In this document: piece by piece, positions 10,518 through 23,399 of the stretch
How positions within the stretch are numbered: position 1 is the stretch's first letter
Layout of the letters: each line of letters opens with the position of its first letter
Assembly: GCA_949825045.1 (NCBI GenBank)
Contig: OX463818.1
Location: 24,258,906 to 24,322,905 of the forward strand
Source: Argyresthia goedartella
Taxonomy: Eukaryota; Arthropoda; Insecta; Lepidoptera; Argyresthiidae
Length of the DNA stretch: 64,000 bases
Direction: 5' to 3'
Program-made: the position numbers and the translations under genes
The notes under the pieces: model-generated
The model's database searches: none
What the model saw: only the letters and a program-made list of their open reading frames with translations
Told to the model about the DNA's origin: nothing

Positions 10518-12052
10518 AAACTGGTGTTATCAAGTGTCAGTTCCCGAGAGAAAGTCAGCATTTGAGTTTGAACTCTGAGTGATCGGTTTTGTAATGGCTA
10601 AGCAACCTATTAAATTATATAGTTGCCGTTAAAGGACTCTTAAATTTTGTAGTTAATAAACACAGACTAAATAAGCGTCTCGTTCATCTGTGGTAACTTA
10701 AAAATGAATCACAGTGTAAAAAATTAAGCAAATCTATGCAGAGTTTTATCATACAGATAAATTAATTGTCGCTATTCAGATATCCATAGAACCTCAGATG
10801 AACGAAACTCTTTGCTTGCTTTCTCTGTATTTATTATCTACAAACTTAGCGCCCTCTACGTGGAACTAATTTGATAGTACGCTTCGCCATTGCACAACCG
10901 ATCGCTCAACTCTTTGTTACTGGTGACAATGTTTATCAAGTTACAAACATCAGATGAATTTGACATTCTTTGTGTTACAAGCATGCTGTGCCCTCTGCCA
11001 AAAAGTTTTGCGTAATCTTCCACATTGTGCATGCAGGGCTTGCGATACGACGGAGGCCCGACGAACGCCATCCAACTTGCAACAACAATGTATGTGCCTG
11101 TTTATGTTATGTTTTTGCTTCTGGACCGCTTTAACGTTAAGAAAACCTACTTAATGCATACCACTAATCTAAGGGCCTTACTTGTTACTACGAATACTCA
11201 TACTATGTCAATAGCCATAAATTGATCAGGCTTTCCCATTCACTAAGAGTATTGGAAATCATGACATCATAAATCGTAGAGTGGACTGAGATGTAAAACA
11301 AAGGCGATCCGGATTTCCACCTGACCTGCATTACTCGGAGAGGTCCTAATTAAGGGGCAATGTTTAACCAAACGATCCCACTTTACAAAGTTAGTAATAT
11401 ACAAAGGGGGAGATCGGGCTCAGTTTCGTAACCTCATAACTCCGGTAGCGGGATTTAGACCACCCTGTATTGTTTGTTTTTGTTATAACGATCGGCGGTT
11501 GGCCCCCTCCCCCCGCGCTTCTATGCCCGTCATGCGATAGAGGGGGGATAGCAGGAGACTATGATGATTAGACATGAGTCAAAAATCGTGAGTGCATCGT
11601 AATCTTAAAGGTAGTGTGTGTCAGCGCACTGTGTTGTGTTAAATATGCGCCGCAACGCAACAAACGATTGACAGCGAACATCGATATAAATACAACGCCT
11701 AGAACTAAAAGAATGGATTCTCCTATCGAAGGTGTATCTATCTATAAATCTAAGAGAAAAGTTCAGTCCAAATAACTTATCTCTTCGAAGCGATTCAACT
11801 ATTCTTCTGGTGGTCCCGAGGTTCAATTTATAAATCATGTATGCAGGTTTCTTGGTCTCTACCTCTTGCGCCCATGCTTAATTCTCTTGTTCCCATGCGT
11901 CGCTACACAGAGGCAAAAAAATTGGCGATAATATAGATATATTAAAATTAAAAAAAGACTATGCAATCAACTGAGTTGAGCGATGTGAGTTAGCGTTACT
12001 GTGCAACGCAGGCGTACCGATTCATCGCCGACTCAGAGGCGTTAACTCGACA
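10518..12052. other. Non-coding stretch, nothing recognised
   Basis: Short chance frames only. A C-rich patch (GGCCCCCTCCCCCCGCG) lies at about 11500-11516. Confidence 0.35.
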
Positions 12053-13341
12053 CTCTAATGCAGGGGTTGGCAACCTAATCAAGCCTAAGGACTATTTCCA
12101 AAATAATTTACTCCTGAAGGGCGCATGTACGATTGACGCAAATAAAATGTTACACATGGACAAAGCAAGATGAGGCATTGGAACATACAGTCACTAAATA
12201 TCCTAAAACTAAATATCCTTGGCCTTGCATTTATTCCCACAACTTGATGAAATCTGGCTCATAATTGAAAGTCTTTCCTCATACAATATGGTCAAAATTT
12301 ATATTGTTCATTCTGCCTCCATATTTTGATTTCCAATACAATATTTAATTGTAGAAAATATGGATTCGCATGCCTATGTTATTTAATTAATGCATTATAA
12401 TAAATAAATACAATACAAGTAGTTTATGTGACTGCTACATAATGGAGGGCAATAAAAGAGCAGGTTTATGAATCGAGCCGAAGGCGAGTTTCATAATAAT
12501 ATCACTCGAGAGTTTTAATGCCTAATTATGTACAGTTATATACACTAGTTTATCCACACACATATCATAAGCTCTCTTTGATGTGTTCAGGAACCGCATG
12601 TTTGACCGGCATTGTGGCATTGAGTTGTTTAGCTTGTTATGTAGTACCAACTTCTCAGACAAAGTAGGCGCGGCACGCAGGCGGGCGTCAGCGTTCGAAA
12701 TTTGAATGTCATAATATGTAGAAAATTTACACATTATGGTCATAATGTTCATTATTCAGATAAGAAATGAGTTTTTAAAAAGTAGTTTAACATTATACTG
12801 ATCGTAACGTGCAGTTTTTGGACGCAGTAAAGAGGGTTTATAATACGTGTGTAGATAAAAATAATTATGCAGTTAGTATTTTAAGAAATAATGCTCTTAA
12901 AATGGGATATTTATTTTCATCAACGATATTCCAAAAGTGTTTGTCCCACATGTATGATTTCGGGTAAATATCGTTCTTTATGGTTATTATTTTCAGCTCA
13001 AATTCATCAATTTTCGATGCCAAAATAGTATTTTAGGCTTTTCCGAAACATCACCTTCTGAGAATGGGTTAGTCAATAGTCATGCACTCCCAAGACAGGC
13101 TCGAGATTCTTGAATGTTTGGAAACGACAATTAAATTTGTCCAAAAGTGTTTCTAAATGTGGGGCAAACGAAATGATATCAATATCCTTTTCACATACAT
13201 AATAAGGGATCGAAAATTCTCTTCTGATTTGGAAAGTGTTCTCAGTCCATGGGATTTCCATAGTGTTTTGCAGCATTTTCAAGGAGGGCGCATCAAAAAG
13301 ACTTCGCGGACGCACATGCGTTGCCGACCCCTGCTCTAATG
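12053..13341 (-). mobile_element. hAT transposon remnant with perfect 8-bp target duplication
   Basis: The element (12061-13333) starts CAGGGGTTGGCAAC and ends in the reverse complement of CAGGGGTCGGCAAC. The 8 bases CTCTAATG stand directly on both sides (12053-12060 and 13334-13341). These are hAT hallmarks. Minus-strand coding traces of the transposase C-terminal half are present: FNCRFQTFKNLEP near 13100, NPFSEGDVSEK near 13060, MWDKHFWNIVDENKYPILRA near 12900-12960, and EPDF near 12255. The middle is split by a different repeat (12425-12862). It could not move on its own. Confidence 0.88.
12425..12862 (-). repeat. Dispersed repeat F with coding tail, copy 1, nested in hAT
   Basis: On the minus strand this holds an open frame (stop 12522-12524) with YDIQISNADARLRA and the C-terminal block TSKRAYDMCVDKLVYITVHN. 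Copies at 25000-25430 and 46253-46660 keep the same block and a stop at the same place. It interrupts the hAT transposase frame just after the ILRA residues, so it inserted later. I do not recognise the protein. Confidence 0.7.
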
Positions 13342-14300
13342 TTTCCACTTTGAATTTTGAGCGTCAGGGACACTTTTTTATTTCTTTTCTCTCAACATTG
13401 TTGAACCTTTTTAGTGTTCTACTAGAAAATACTTGGTTATATCAATGGCCGTAAGTTCTAGTCTTTAAAATATATAACTTACCCTTTTATGCCTTAGAAG
13501 ATTTATAACGTACCAATTGGGAATTAGGTACTTAATGAGACCTTAGCCGACCTAGATGTAGTATCAAGCTAACTGGAAGCTTACAGAACCAACCTTTATA
13601 TTTATAAGAAGAAAAAAAACGTTAAAAATGCATCTTCTTCAAGACTAAAGATCTAACGAAAACGCTGTTTCATTCGTATTTCCCAATGCCATGCAAAAGT
13701 ATTGCAGTTGCCACTCCGTTTGGATATGGATACCATATTTCCTCAGCAATTTGTCTCGGAAACTCCTAAAGTAGTGGAATTTTTCAATAAAGTTCGATTG
13801 GTCGTGAAGCCGTAGCTAGATGGTGGGTGGCGATGGCGAATGGGGAGTAGTTGGGAACACTGGCAACGTGCCACAGACAACTTAGTTAATGTCTAAATCG
13901 TTTAACATGTCTTCAGAAGCTTACAGTTTGCTCAGTTTCTTGTCTTCCTTGACCTAGTTTTTTGGGGTCCAATATTTTGGGTCATATATCATACTCTTGA
14001 GCAATCCTACATATTGGATTATCTCCGTAAGTAATTGATGGCAATGAAATCGATGGATCAGACACATCGTGCAGTGGACTGTTATCGGAAGTCATGCATG
14101 ATAAACGTTGTCGCTTCTTTAGGTGTCTAAATTCGAGAGCAATTATGTAACCATTGATTCTATCTTCTTTTAATAAGTTTAGTATTTCAATTTGTCGCCT
14201 TGATTATCAAGAGCAATTTTTTCAACACAAACTTGGCGAACATTTAAAACGATATGCTGAATTTAACTCTGATCGCTTTCGCAATGCCAACAGCCCCAAC
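13342..14300. other. Non-coding stretch, nothing recognised
   Basis: No motif-bearing frame, no repeat shared with other parts of the window that I could see. Confidence 0.35.
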
Positions 14301-14371
14301 AAGCCCTTCTGTGGAGTTTATTTTAGAAAACGGCCCAAGCGTATGCTAAAATAAAGTCCACAGAAGGGCTT
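14301..14371. repeat. 26-bp inverted repeat (hairpin)
   Basis: Arms 14301-14326 and 14346-14371 are reverse complements with a single mismatch, around a 19-base loop. The left arm starts AAGCCCTTCTGTGGA. The shape is like a short fold-back element or a small-RNA hairpin; expression is unknown. Confidence 0.85.
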
Positions 14372-14516
14372 AAAATAGAATTGAGACTATTTATAGAGAC
14401 GGACTAAATTCCCCTTAACTAAGATTGCGCACACGACAGGCGTAGGCGCCTCGAGTTTGATACGTGTGTCCTACGCGTCGCACTTTAGGCGATACATCTT
14501 ATTGTCAAATGCCAAT

Positions 14517-14768
14517 ATTTAAAGGCTAGTATTTAATTGCACATAAAAAATACTGATTTTCACAGCAAAAAGGGATCAGTAAAAACACTTTGTTTTAATT
14601 ATTTTTGTTGTTCTTACATGTTCAACCTAATACGAAGGATAAATGGGGCTTCGATTCGCTCACCCCCTTTACCCTTCACTTATTTTATTTTGCCCTGATA
14701 TTTGCTGTGAAAATCAGTATATTTGCTGTGCAAATCAGTATTATTGATGTGCAGTTTAATATTTCCCA
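14517..14768 (-). repeat. Fold-back dispersed repeat E, copy 1
   Basis: The left arm has AATACTGATTTTCACAGCAA and the right arm its reverse complement twice over (near 14705 and 14725). The centre holds the E core, CTTCGATTCGCTCACCCCC, shared in direct or reverse form with 18591-19037, 32796-32850 and 47890-48289. Non-coding. Confidence 0.7.
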
Positions 14769-16589
14769 TATTTAAAGCGCTATCCCTCAAGGAAAAACTT
14801 CACAAATCCCGATAAAAAATATGTTAAGAAGGTATCCTTTTCCTTCAATTTTTATGCTTGGAAACATGAAAAATGTCAATGGGATCCACAAAAAAACATA
14901 GATGTTTTTACCTATAACTTGATATTTCTTGGGAGCTAAAAAGGATATTGATGTGGTACTTGCCTCAAATAATAAGAATTCACAATATCTTAAAACTGTA
15001 TGTTTGAAAGTTCATAAATAATCAGTGGTTTTGGAAAAATAAATAAACACGATTTTGGCACTGTTCTGCCGCAGCGACTGACGTAACCGCCCGCCATGCT
15101 TACAGAACGTTTGAACTGCTCTCGTCTTAATTATAATATGGTTGTGTCCAACATTTTAACTGCCACGAATCTAGTTGCTAATTTTACCGATTCACGAAAC
15201 GCGAGCCTTGCGAAGAACATTGACGCATAGGCGCGACACTAAAATCAATAAACACACGTCAACTATATTACCTTAGCAGAGACATTCAATATTTTAGAGT
15301 CTCCACTGTTATTTGTTATAAGGCTTATTATTATTTTTTACCTAATGCATTTGATTTGTATGTAGCTGGTCCAGAATAATCTTTACTATCCCGAATTAAC
15401 AAAGGACATACCAGTATACACTACCTTAGCCCTTAAACGGCCCATGTCTTATTTTCACCGCTCGCTTGATACTGACGGTTATATTTTCATGATTTTTGAT
15501 TCGATGTCGAAATCGAAACGCACTGTAATTTCACAAATGAAGGTTCACGTAGGTACTACCTAACCTTGCGTGGTGAGATTTATGTGCTCAAGAGAGGTGT
15601 GCTTTTGTTGCGTGGAATTGAAAATATCACGTTATGTTCAATGTTGCATTTTACTATCACGTCGTATACATAAGTTCGGTAGTTGGCTTAGGCTCGATCA
15701 AATTGCTTATAAATTCAGGATGCTAAATACGGTTTTATAGCCTAGCGAATCAGATATTACAGCTCAGACAAAGCCCTGAAAAACTTTAACACAATATAAG
15801 CTAAGATTAAGGTCGGTAACCAACCAACTAGGGAACCCTAATTGCCTACCCAAGATCATTTGCATCGAGCCAAATTGCTCCAAGTTGGAAAACAGCAATC
15901 AGGCGTCAAAGAATAAAGAATTCAAAACATTACACTTACAATTGCGTACAGCACGGTCGCAATATCTGTGCATATGGATTCGTGACGTCATTATGGCGCT
16001 TTAAAGTTATTGCATTCCAACGACGTGCACGGATAACGTGAACGTGTTGTAAGTAAAGCCTTTACGAGGCATATCAGTACAATGCTCCGATAGCATTGCG
16101 TTGCTAAATAGGCGGTTTCGTGTTTTATAGCGACTCAATCAGAAGTAGCAGCGCAGCATAATTCCTTATAATCGAAGAGCCTTGACCTTCGATTACCGTA
16201 TTTTGTGCTTAACATTGGCCAGCCAGACAATGTTTGCTGACTGCAGTCTAGTTTTTTGTCCGCAGTCAAAAATACTCATGATAATAAATGCAACGCTTCG
16301 TTAAAAGGCCAAGGTCATTTGGTACAAGTTGTCAGTCATTTGTGTCACTGTAACTATACACAGAAGTCAGAACCGTCACAAAAATACTTCAGGATCACAT
16401 CTTTTCCCAGATTGAGTTTTAGAAGAAGTGTAGTTATGTGTCGTAAGTGGCAGGGGATGGGTTGGTCGCAGGAAAGTACTTGCAAGCAGCACTCTTCGAT
16501 GTTAAGACATCTTCATTTCCTCCAATAACAGTTTTAACCGGTTAAGATAATGATAGTTATTCTGTCTTTAACCTAGGTAATGTTTGATT
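14769..16589. other. Non-coding stretch, nothing recognised
   Basis: Mostly AT-rich with chance frames. Near 15060 there is a short less AT-rich patch. No repeat family identified. Confidence 0.35.
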
Positions 16590-16860
16590 ACCATTTGTTT
16601 TCGCATTTTGCTTCCGTCGCCTTACAGGCGAAGACAATTACGTCGGTGTCGCCATGTTCGTATCCGCCCGCACCGCTGCACTCTAACTACCGCCGCGGAA
16701 CGCTCTACCTATCGCTAACCGATCTCTCTGGGCAAGGAAAGTGAAGGAAGCATTTCCTTCGCGAGCGTCGCTGCCCCGTAGACGAGTGCAGTGGTAGGGG
16801 GGCTTTTAACTGGGTCAGCTCGTCCGGTATAATATAACTGAACTAAGGATCTCGGTATGT
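16590..16860. other. GC- and CpG-richer patch
   Basis: Bases 16610-16830 contain many CG dinucleotides (CCGCCCGCACCGC, CCGCCGCGGAACGC, CGCGAGCGTCGC) against an AT-rich background. This could be a promoter or 5' exon region of a host gene, but no coding motif or convincing exon is visible. Confidence 0.3.
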
Positions 16861-18271
16861 TTTGCTATTACTTTTTGTTATCTCGCCGATATAAAAGCGG
16901 TTATGTTGCTTTGTTTACGATCAGTGAAAGTAGATTCCCGCGATCCACTATTTGGTTTCTCGTTTTTCTGCGATGGGCTTGAAAGTGAGGCCACGCCCAG
17001 TACTTCTATTAGTTAGTTAGTATCTGATAATTGTTATTGGGTGGCCTTTAAACGCATAACTAATAAATACCAATTTTTTGAACAAAAAATCCATTACTGA
17101 TTTAGCAAACTTTTTATACACTAATGTAAACTTTTATTCTACGTGGTGATCTAATATTTCGAAAGCATACCTAATATGTTTACGTACTACATAAATCCTA
17201 ACCCTAATTTATTAGAACCAAGCACCTAATAAACTTGTAACAGAGTTGCAACTTTTGATATAAATTTTGAAATGCAATTGGATTAATTAATTAATGTGCA
17301 AGTCAGTTTTTTAGGTGTATCATGAGAATTTTAGTTTTAAAGGCAGTATTTCTGTTTTGTACAAATTTTTGATGCACACTCAGTTAAAAAGATCCTCTAC
17401 TTTTGATAAGACTATATTTTTAGTTATGCTTGTTTTGAGTGAGAAGTGTTGTTTTTTATGTGCAGTCATTTAAAAGTTATGCGCATAGTTTATTAGTGAC
17501 AGTATTTAGTTTGCATAATCTTATTTAGAGGTGCATCTAAAGATTCCCCATTGTTATTGGCATATTTTGTTTGTGGCGTTCGTCTTCCTGTCTATTGAAT
17601 ATGAATAACATGTACTGACTGCATGATGACGTCACCTGGAAATATTCAAACTGACTCATATTCTCGTAAAGCAACTTCTACACATAATCTAAAGATAAGC
17701 CTTCTTAGCATTTTTTTGATTTTGTCTTCCAACTACTGGCAGAAATAGTACTTTTTTTTTTTTTTTTTTTACTTATCCAAAACAAAACATATTTTTTGTT
17801 TACATATGAACTATCCGCTAAATCCGTTTTGCGAGGGAACAACGGGAAGTTATGCTACTATAGTAGGCAATAATCGTCCGCTTGGCCAACATTTCATATA
17901 CAATAGTATGTACTTACTCAATGGACTGTGAAACAATGTATTCTTAATTGCGCACCCGAATTAATGTGCCCAGTAAATACATACCTCACTTTAGTATGAA
18001 CTGATGGATAATCAATAATCATATTTAATCATTAATGGCAATAAATTGTGATCTACAAATTAACACTATTGCGCATGTCGTATGAGTCGACTAAGGAACA
18101 TGGAGTGAGTGGTCCAGATGCACAACTGCATGCTCAAGTTTAACTAACTCTCAAAATAATTCTGACGCTGTTTCTCATTAGGGCAATGACAGCGCCATTG
18201 ACAATTATGCTCCACGACACGACGCGAGTATATCAATTAGGGATAAATAATTCACCAAGTTAAAAACTTAA
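16861..18271. other. AT-rich non-coding stretch
   Basis: No coding motifs. A run of about 19 T lies at 17752-17770. Confidence 0.35.
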
Positions 18272-18274
18272 AAA

Positions 18275-18500
18275 AAAAACGACTTGAAGTTCCTTATTTC
18301 TTCCACCCCGGTCTGGATGCGAATCAAGTCTATGTGCATGATAAACACTTTTGTTGCACGGAACCACAAACCAAAACGTCATCTGTGTATGTATTTTTGT
18401 TGCTGTTTTCAAAAAGCGCTAAATTCATTTTGATAAAAAAAAATATGGGACGACCTCTGAAGTATGCCTACCAATCAAAACAAGAATCATCGGAATCGAT
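18275..18500 (-). repeat. Dispersed repeat D, copy 1
   Basis: The reverse complement matches 28350-28570: CGACCTCTGA, AAAAAGCGCT, a CAGATGACGTTTTGGT core, GTGGTTCCGTGC, and ATTCGCATCC all occur in the same order. No ORF. Confidence 0.65.
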
Positions 18501-18590
18501 TCATAGTTGATGGAATAATCGTCTCCTTATTGAAGTGGGTGAAAACACAAGAGGAATCATGTATGTCTCGTCATGTGATAAAGAGGAATA

Positions 18591-19037
18591 ATAAAACGAG
18601 CGAATAAAAAACTATTGAGCGAATGACCATGAACAGCGAAAATTCCTGAAATGAGCGAAAGAAATACTGATTTGCGTGTCAAAATTACTGATTTGTGTGA
18701 ATAACTTACTGAATGGTTTAGCCACCGCTTATTAAGGATTTCAGGGCGAAGTGGTGGGTCAGGCTAGGTTAAGGTTAAAGGAGTGAGCGAAACGAAGCCT
18801 CCTTTATCCATCGTGTTCTATCAGGTTGAACATGTAAGAACAACAAAATCTAACGCTCGTTTTGTATTTTATGTTACTCGAATTTAAGGACTTCAAGTAG
18901 CTGTTTTTAGATTTCTAGTCGCGAAGTTCAGTAATTTTGTCAGACGAAGCCAGTATTTCTAGTCGCGCTCATTTTTTGTCGCTATTCAGTAATTCAGTCA
19001 GACAAACCCAATATTTTTGCCAAGCAAAAACTGGATT
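18591..19037 (+). repeat. Dispersed repeat E, copy 2, with short-motif arrays
   Basis: The repeat contains GAGCGAATGACCATGAACAG (shared with 47930), two nearby ACTGATTTG motifs, then the core GAGTGAGCGAAACGAAGCC followed by TTTATCCATCGTG and AGGTTGAACATGTAAGAACA (shared with copy 1 in reverse). A block of TAGTCGC/CAGTAATT/GTCAGAC motifs follows. Non-coding. Confidence 0.65.
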
Positions 19038-20001
19038 TACAGTCTTACGTTTACACTACCCATAAATAAATGTCTGATTGAATTATCACTATCAGCATTT
19101 TTTTCCTTCTGAAGTTCCAAACACAATCTATTGTGTGTCTGTCTCAAGCTCAAGCTCAAGTCAGTCTCCCTCCGTAACCCATCGTTTTCAATTTACAAAG
19201 AACTTCGGAAATGGATTGTAAAATACATAAAACGCGATAACGAGCTGTAAAATAACACATAGTAAAATAGTTTATGGCGCCAAAAATATAACAACATAAT
19301 TTATCGTCTTTAGTGGAAATTAATTGTGTCGGCAGTCAGACATGAAATGACTGATCTACTAATGGCATCTGTGATGTGATGCCACTGCCCTAAGGCTTAT
19401 ATTGGCAGTGCCGATGGTGGGCAGTGCTGACAGCGTGGCTCTAAATAGATTGTATGGCACGGTTCATATAAATTAGAGTATTTTAAGCAGTTTCCTCAAA
19501 AGGGAGATGTTGCTATTATTGGGCTTTGCAGACGTCATTGAGGAAAGTTTTACTGTGGAGTTAACTGAATTTATTACAACATGGAGTATTATAAAGCTAG
19601 CACTTAAATACTGATTGCGCCACAAGTCGTTCAAGCGAACAATAGCTCGGTTTGGTTAGATTAGACTTCTTTGAGGTTCGTTTTATTAATAACCTTATTT
19701 ACTGCAGCATTTAGCTGGCTTGTATTGTATTACACACATCAACACTGTCTAGGGATATTTTGTATTTCTTATTTTTTTTGATAAACTATAAATATTTTGT
19801 TCAGAGAAGTATATATGGAATTAAACCTCAGTTAATGCCCAACTTAATTATATAAATAAAAAACATTTAGGATCTTCAAATATTTTTTTTTAAATAAAAT
19901 AACAAAGAGACTAAAAATGGTGCTAAGTCTACGAATGAAATTCATGAATAAAATGGATAATTTTATTTAAAAAAAGAACTTAAAGTGAGACATTTTAACT
20001 C
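19038..20001. other. Non-coding stretch flanking the Tc1-like transposase
   Basis: Contains three CTCAAG units at 19145-19162. I looked here for the left inverted repeat of the element at 20002-21048 and could not identify one. Confidence 0.35.
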
Positions 20002-21048
20002 TTAATAATCAGTGTTGCCACCCCTCACGTTAATAAGAGTTTGGCATCGGTTATTCATACTGTGAATTAAGGTGTCGATGTCTTGCTGTGGTATGCGTTC
20101 CCAGGTTCGTTGCAGGTGCAAGAAAAGTTGCTCTTCTGTGGCCAGATTTGGAGGGAGGGCATGCATAGCCCTTCGCTGCAACATGTCCCACTCATGTTCG
20201 ATGGGATTCATATCGGGCGACTGCGCAGGCCATCTCATTACCGTGACGTCGTTGTCTTGAAGTGCGGCTGATACCAGCCTCGCAGTGTGTGGACGAGCAT
20301 TATCATGCATGAGTACGAATTGCTGGCTGATTTGCACCCTATGCGGAATAATAACAGATTCCACCACCTCATCACGGTATTTCTGAGCATTCATGTTGCC
20401 TCTTACAAAAACGAGGTCGGTTCGCGCGCCTATACGAATTCCTGCCCATACCATGATTGTTCCTGCTTGGTACGAATGAACCTCTTGTGGATGCTGGAGC
20501 CGGCTTTCCCTGCCTGGAACTCTCCAAACTCGTGTTCTTCGCGAATCTGGATGAAATCCAAACCGAGACTCATCCGTAAAGAGCACTGTCGACCACTGTT
20601 CATTATCCCATAACACGTCTTCTTGAGCCCACAATAGTCACCTTCCGCGATTGCCTCGTCGCAAAGCAGGAACACGAATTTCCCTGCGAGAATGAAGATT
20701 AGCTTCATGTAGCCTTCTTCTGACAGTTTGGTCGCTAACCAACAGCTGATGCTCCTGTTGGAGCCTCTGTACCATTTCCATGGCCGTCAGAGTAGGTTCT
20801 CTCCTGGCGGTATTTTGGAGAAAACGGTCCTCTCTAGGGGTGGTCACCCGAATTCTGCCAGCATGCCGTTCCGCCACTTCCCCAGTATCACGATAACGTG
20901 GCCAGAGCCTTGATATCACATTCTGGCTGGTGCCTAGGGTCTCCGCAACAACGTTTTGGATAGCGCCAGCTTCCAACATTCCTACCGCTCTTATCATCTC
21001 GTCTCTCGTCAGATGTCGACGTTGCATGGCACCAACAAGATGACACAA
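20002..21048 (-). pseudogene. Tc1-like transposase (DD34E) broken by one stop codon
   Basis: From ATG at 21046-21048 the minus-strand frame is continuous for 348 codons to the stop at 20002, except for one TGA at 20638-20640 (codon 137). The N-terminal helix-turn-helix DNA-binding part has RRHLTRDEMIRAVGMLEAG and TSQNVISRLWPRY; a second DNA-binding part holds QTVRRRLHEANLHSRR. The catalytic triad is present: D in LFTDESRF (159), D in MHDNARPH (249), E in DMNPIEHEWD (284), giving a DD34E spacing. Such enzymes cut the element out and insert it at TA. TGA stands where relatives tend to have arginine, so a CpG-type CGA to TGA change is likely. A later internal start at 21024 (MQRRHL) is also possible. 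Terminal repeats were not found. Confidence 0.92.
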
Positions 21049-22975
21049 ACAGTAAAAATCACCAAAACAATTGATAGAGTTAGTTAATTAATGTTTTTCT
21101 AAATAAATCTCCACACAAAACTAGCACTGTAAACTGAATCAAATGCGTGTTCCCGCGCTTTCTTTATATTCATAAGTTTTTTTTTTTCAATGTCTGTTTA
21201 AAAATGGAACAAGGAGGTTTAATTCCACATATAAACTTTTTCCTAATTCTGAGTAGTTTTTCTGAAAAACTAAGAAATGCAAACAAAAATCTAATATCCC
21301 TAGACGGTGTTGATGTGTGTATTTCACCTAAAACTAGAGGTGGTTATTATAATGAAAGCGCATTAAGTAGCATGCTTTTGAAAAATAATTAATAACACTG
21401 CTTTTGACAAATTAAACAAACTGCTATATGCTAAAATGAACGCTTTAGAAAATAGCAAGCGCTTTAGCAACACGTTGAAATAATGAAATAGCATCTGCTA
21501 GCGCTAGCTTTACGTTACGTTGCCGCTTCGCACTTCGCAGTCGTCGCGGGTTGCACGCAATTTGCTGGCCGGCACGGTTTAGCAACTTAGCGCTTGCTTC
21601 TAGCTACAACGCTTACAACAGGAACACCTATCATCTGTTTGTTTTTGATTAGTTTTAGTGCATCGCTGATTCTTGTTGCGTAATTTTACGTAATTTGCGC
21701 AGCGTGCGATTGAATTCTCTCGATAAATAAAACAGTTGAAAAGATTTAGATCTGGACTATTCTAGCTAGAGATATAAGTGTATGTATGTGTATAGTGTAA
21801 ATTAGTGTATAGGCTTAAGTAAGTAAGAACAATAATTTTAGATTGAAATAGTACGTAAAGTAATAGTGTGTAAAGTATGAATGGAAGTTTATTTGATCGT
21901 CATAATGTTGCTAATAAGTACTAATAACTACCAGAAATCATAACACATTTTAAAAGCTACAACAGCAAGTGCGAATTTAATTTTCGTTACCTATCATTAG
22001 CATTTTTGGGAATATAGCAAATAGCAGAATAGCCATTTATTTTAGCAGCTTGAATAAATTAGCACAGCAACTATCTAAATTATTTAAAATTTGCAGTTAT
22101 GCCCACCTCTACCTAAAACAGGGTTCTAAGGACTATAATCTATTCAGTAGCTTCTAAGATTATCCTGATTAGTCAAGAAGACACGACGCGGTAATTTTGT
22201 AATGCCAAATAACACAATTCGACATCAGGCCAATTCGGTATAATATAAAAATATTTCATTTCGAGATAATTTTGTTGTTGACCCCCTTATCCCCTAAAGG
22301 CCGTTTGAGCGCCCGAAATTTGAACCTTAACATAAAGTGTTCATGTTCAAAATCGCGATTTTCCAAATTTCCGGCCTATCTGGGTTAAATAAATGGCGTT
22401 CCCATCAAAACATGCTAAAGGATTACTGAAATTTATATTCAAAAAAACAGAATGTCCTTCATAGAGCGTAGTTGGCTCAAACTTAGCCGTTAAATTGGCA
22501 GTCCTGTAACACTGTTTTGACAGTTTCCGCGTCAGTTAGTAACTCGTATGTCAGTCAAAACGTAAACAAATATTGTATATAGTTTCTTAGTGTTATAAAG
22601 TGATGAGACCTCAGATTATAAATCTCAGATGTAAATCCTAAAGAATTCTAAGATGGGTTCACTCAGGGAGAAGAATATGCCACCTAAAACTGTGAACATT
22701 TCTTCAGCATTCATCGTTAGTTTTCTATAGTTTTACAATTGATATTATTTGGTTCATGTGCTAAATAAAATACTTAAAAACTGAGAATTACAACCATCTA
22801 TTTTTCCTTAATTCTGTTGTGAGATTGAATAAAATTAAGGTATGCCGATCATTAAAGTCATTATAATGCTCAGTCCATTTCATCGCGGTCCTATGCCAAC
22901 AGAGTCCAATGAATTTGCGAGTGTTATGTTATGTCATTGGTAAATTTCAATCCGCTATCTTTCAATAGACCTGGG
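21049..22975. other. Non-coding stretch, possible element flank
   Basis: AT-rich; contains the palindrome GCTAGCGCTAGC near 21498 and a CpG-richer patch at 21510-21600. No coding motif recognised. Confidence 0.35.
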
Positions 22976-23158
22976 GCTCTATTCTGTTATAGAAAACGCA
23001 TAATGATAGCATATCGATTGTTTCCAAGGGCTCAAAATGCCGTATTTGGCTTGTCTTGAGACTGACTGCCAAATACGGTATTTAGCGCCCTTCGGGGCAA
23101 TCGATATGCTATCGATGCGCTATCGCTATGCTTTTTCCATAAGAGAATTGAGCACCAG
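22976..23158. mobile_element. Fold-back MITE with nested inner repeat
   Basis: Outer arms: GCTCTATTCTGTTATAGAAA against the reverse complement of TTTCCATAAGAGAATTGAGC. The next arms, CATATCGATTG/CAATCGATATG, match exactly. An inner pair around 23040-23084 (ATGCCGTATTTGGC against GCCAAATACGGTAT) adds another stem. Non-autonomous; the family is unknown. Confidence 0.7.
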
Positions 23159-23399
23159 TTAGGTAGTTAAAATTTGCGAGCGCCGACTCAGCAGAGAAAG
23201 TGAGAGGTCGTGCCCTTTCCGTATATCCGCCTAATAAACCACCACTTTACAAAGCCACTTGGTACAGTACTCCGTCATTGATTGATAAGGCGTTAATTTC
23301 CTAGAAAATATTTTTCTATTTCTTTTGTATAGGTAATTGATGATTAATATTATGACGTGAACATGGTAACTAAATTAAGATTGCTTCTGCTAAGAAATC

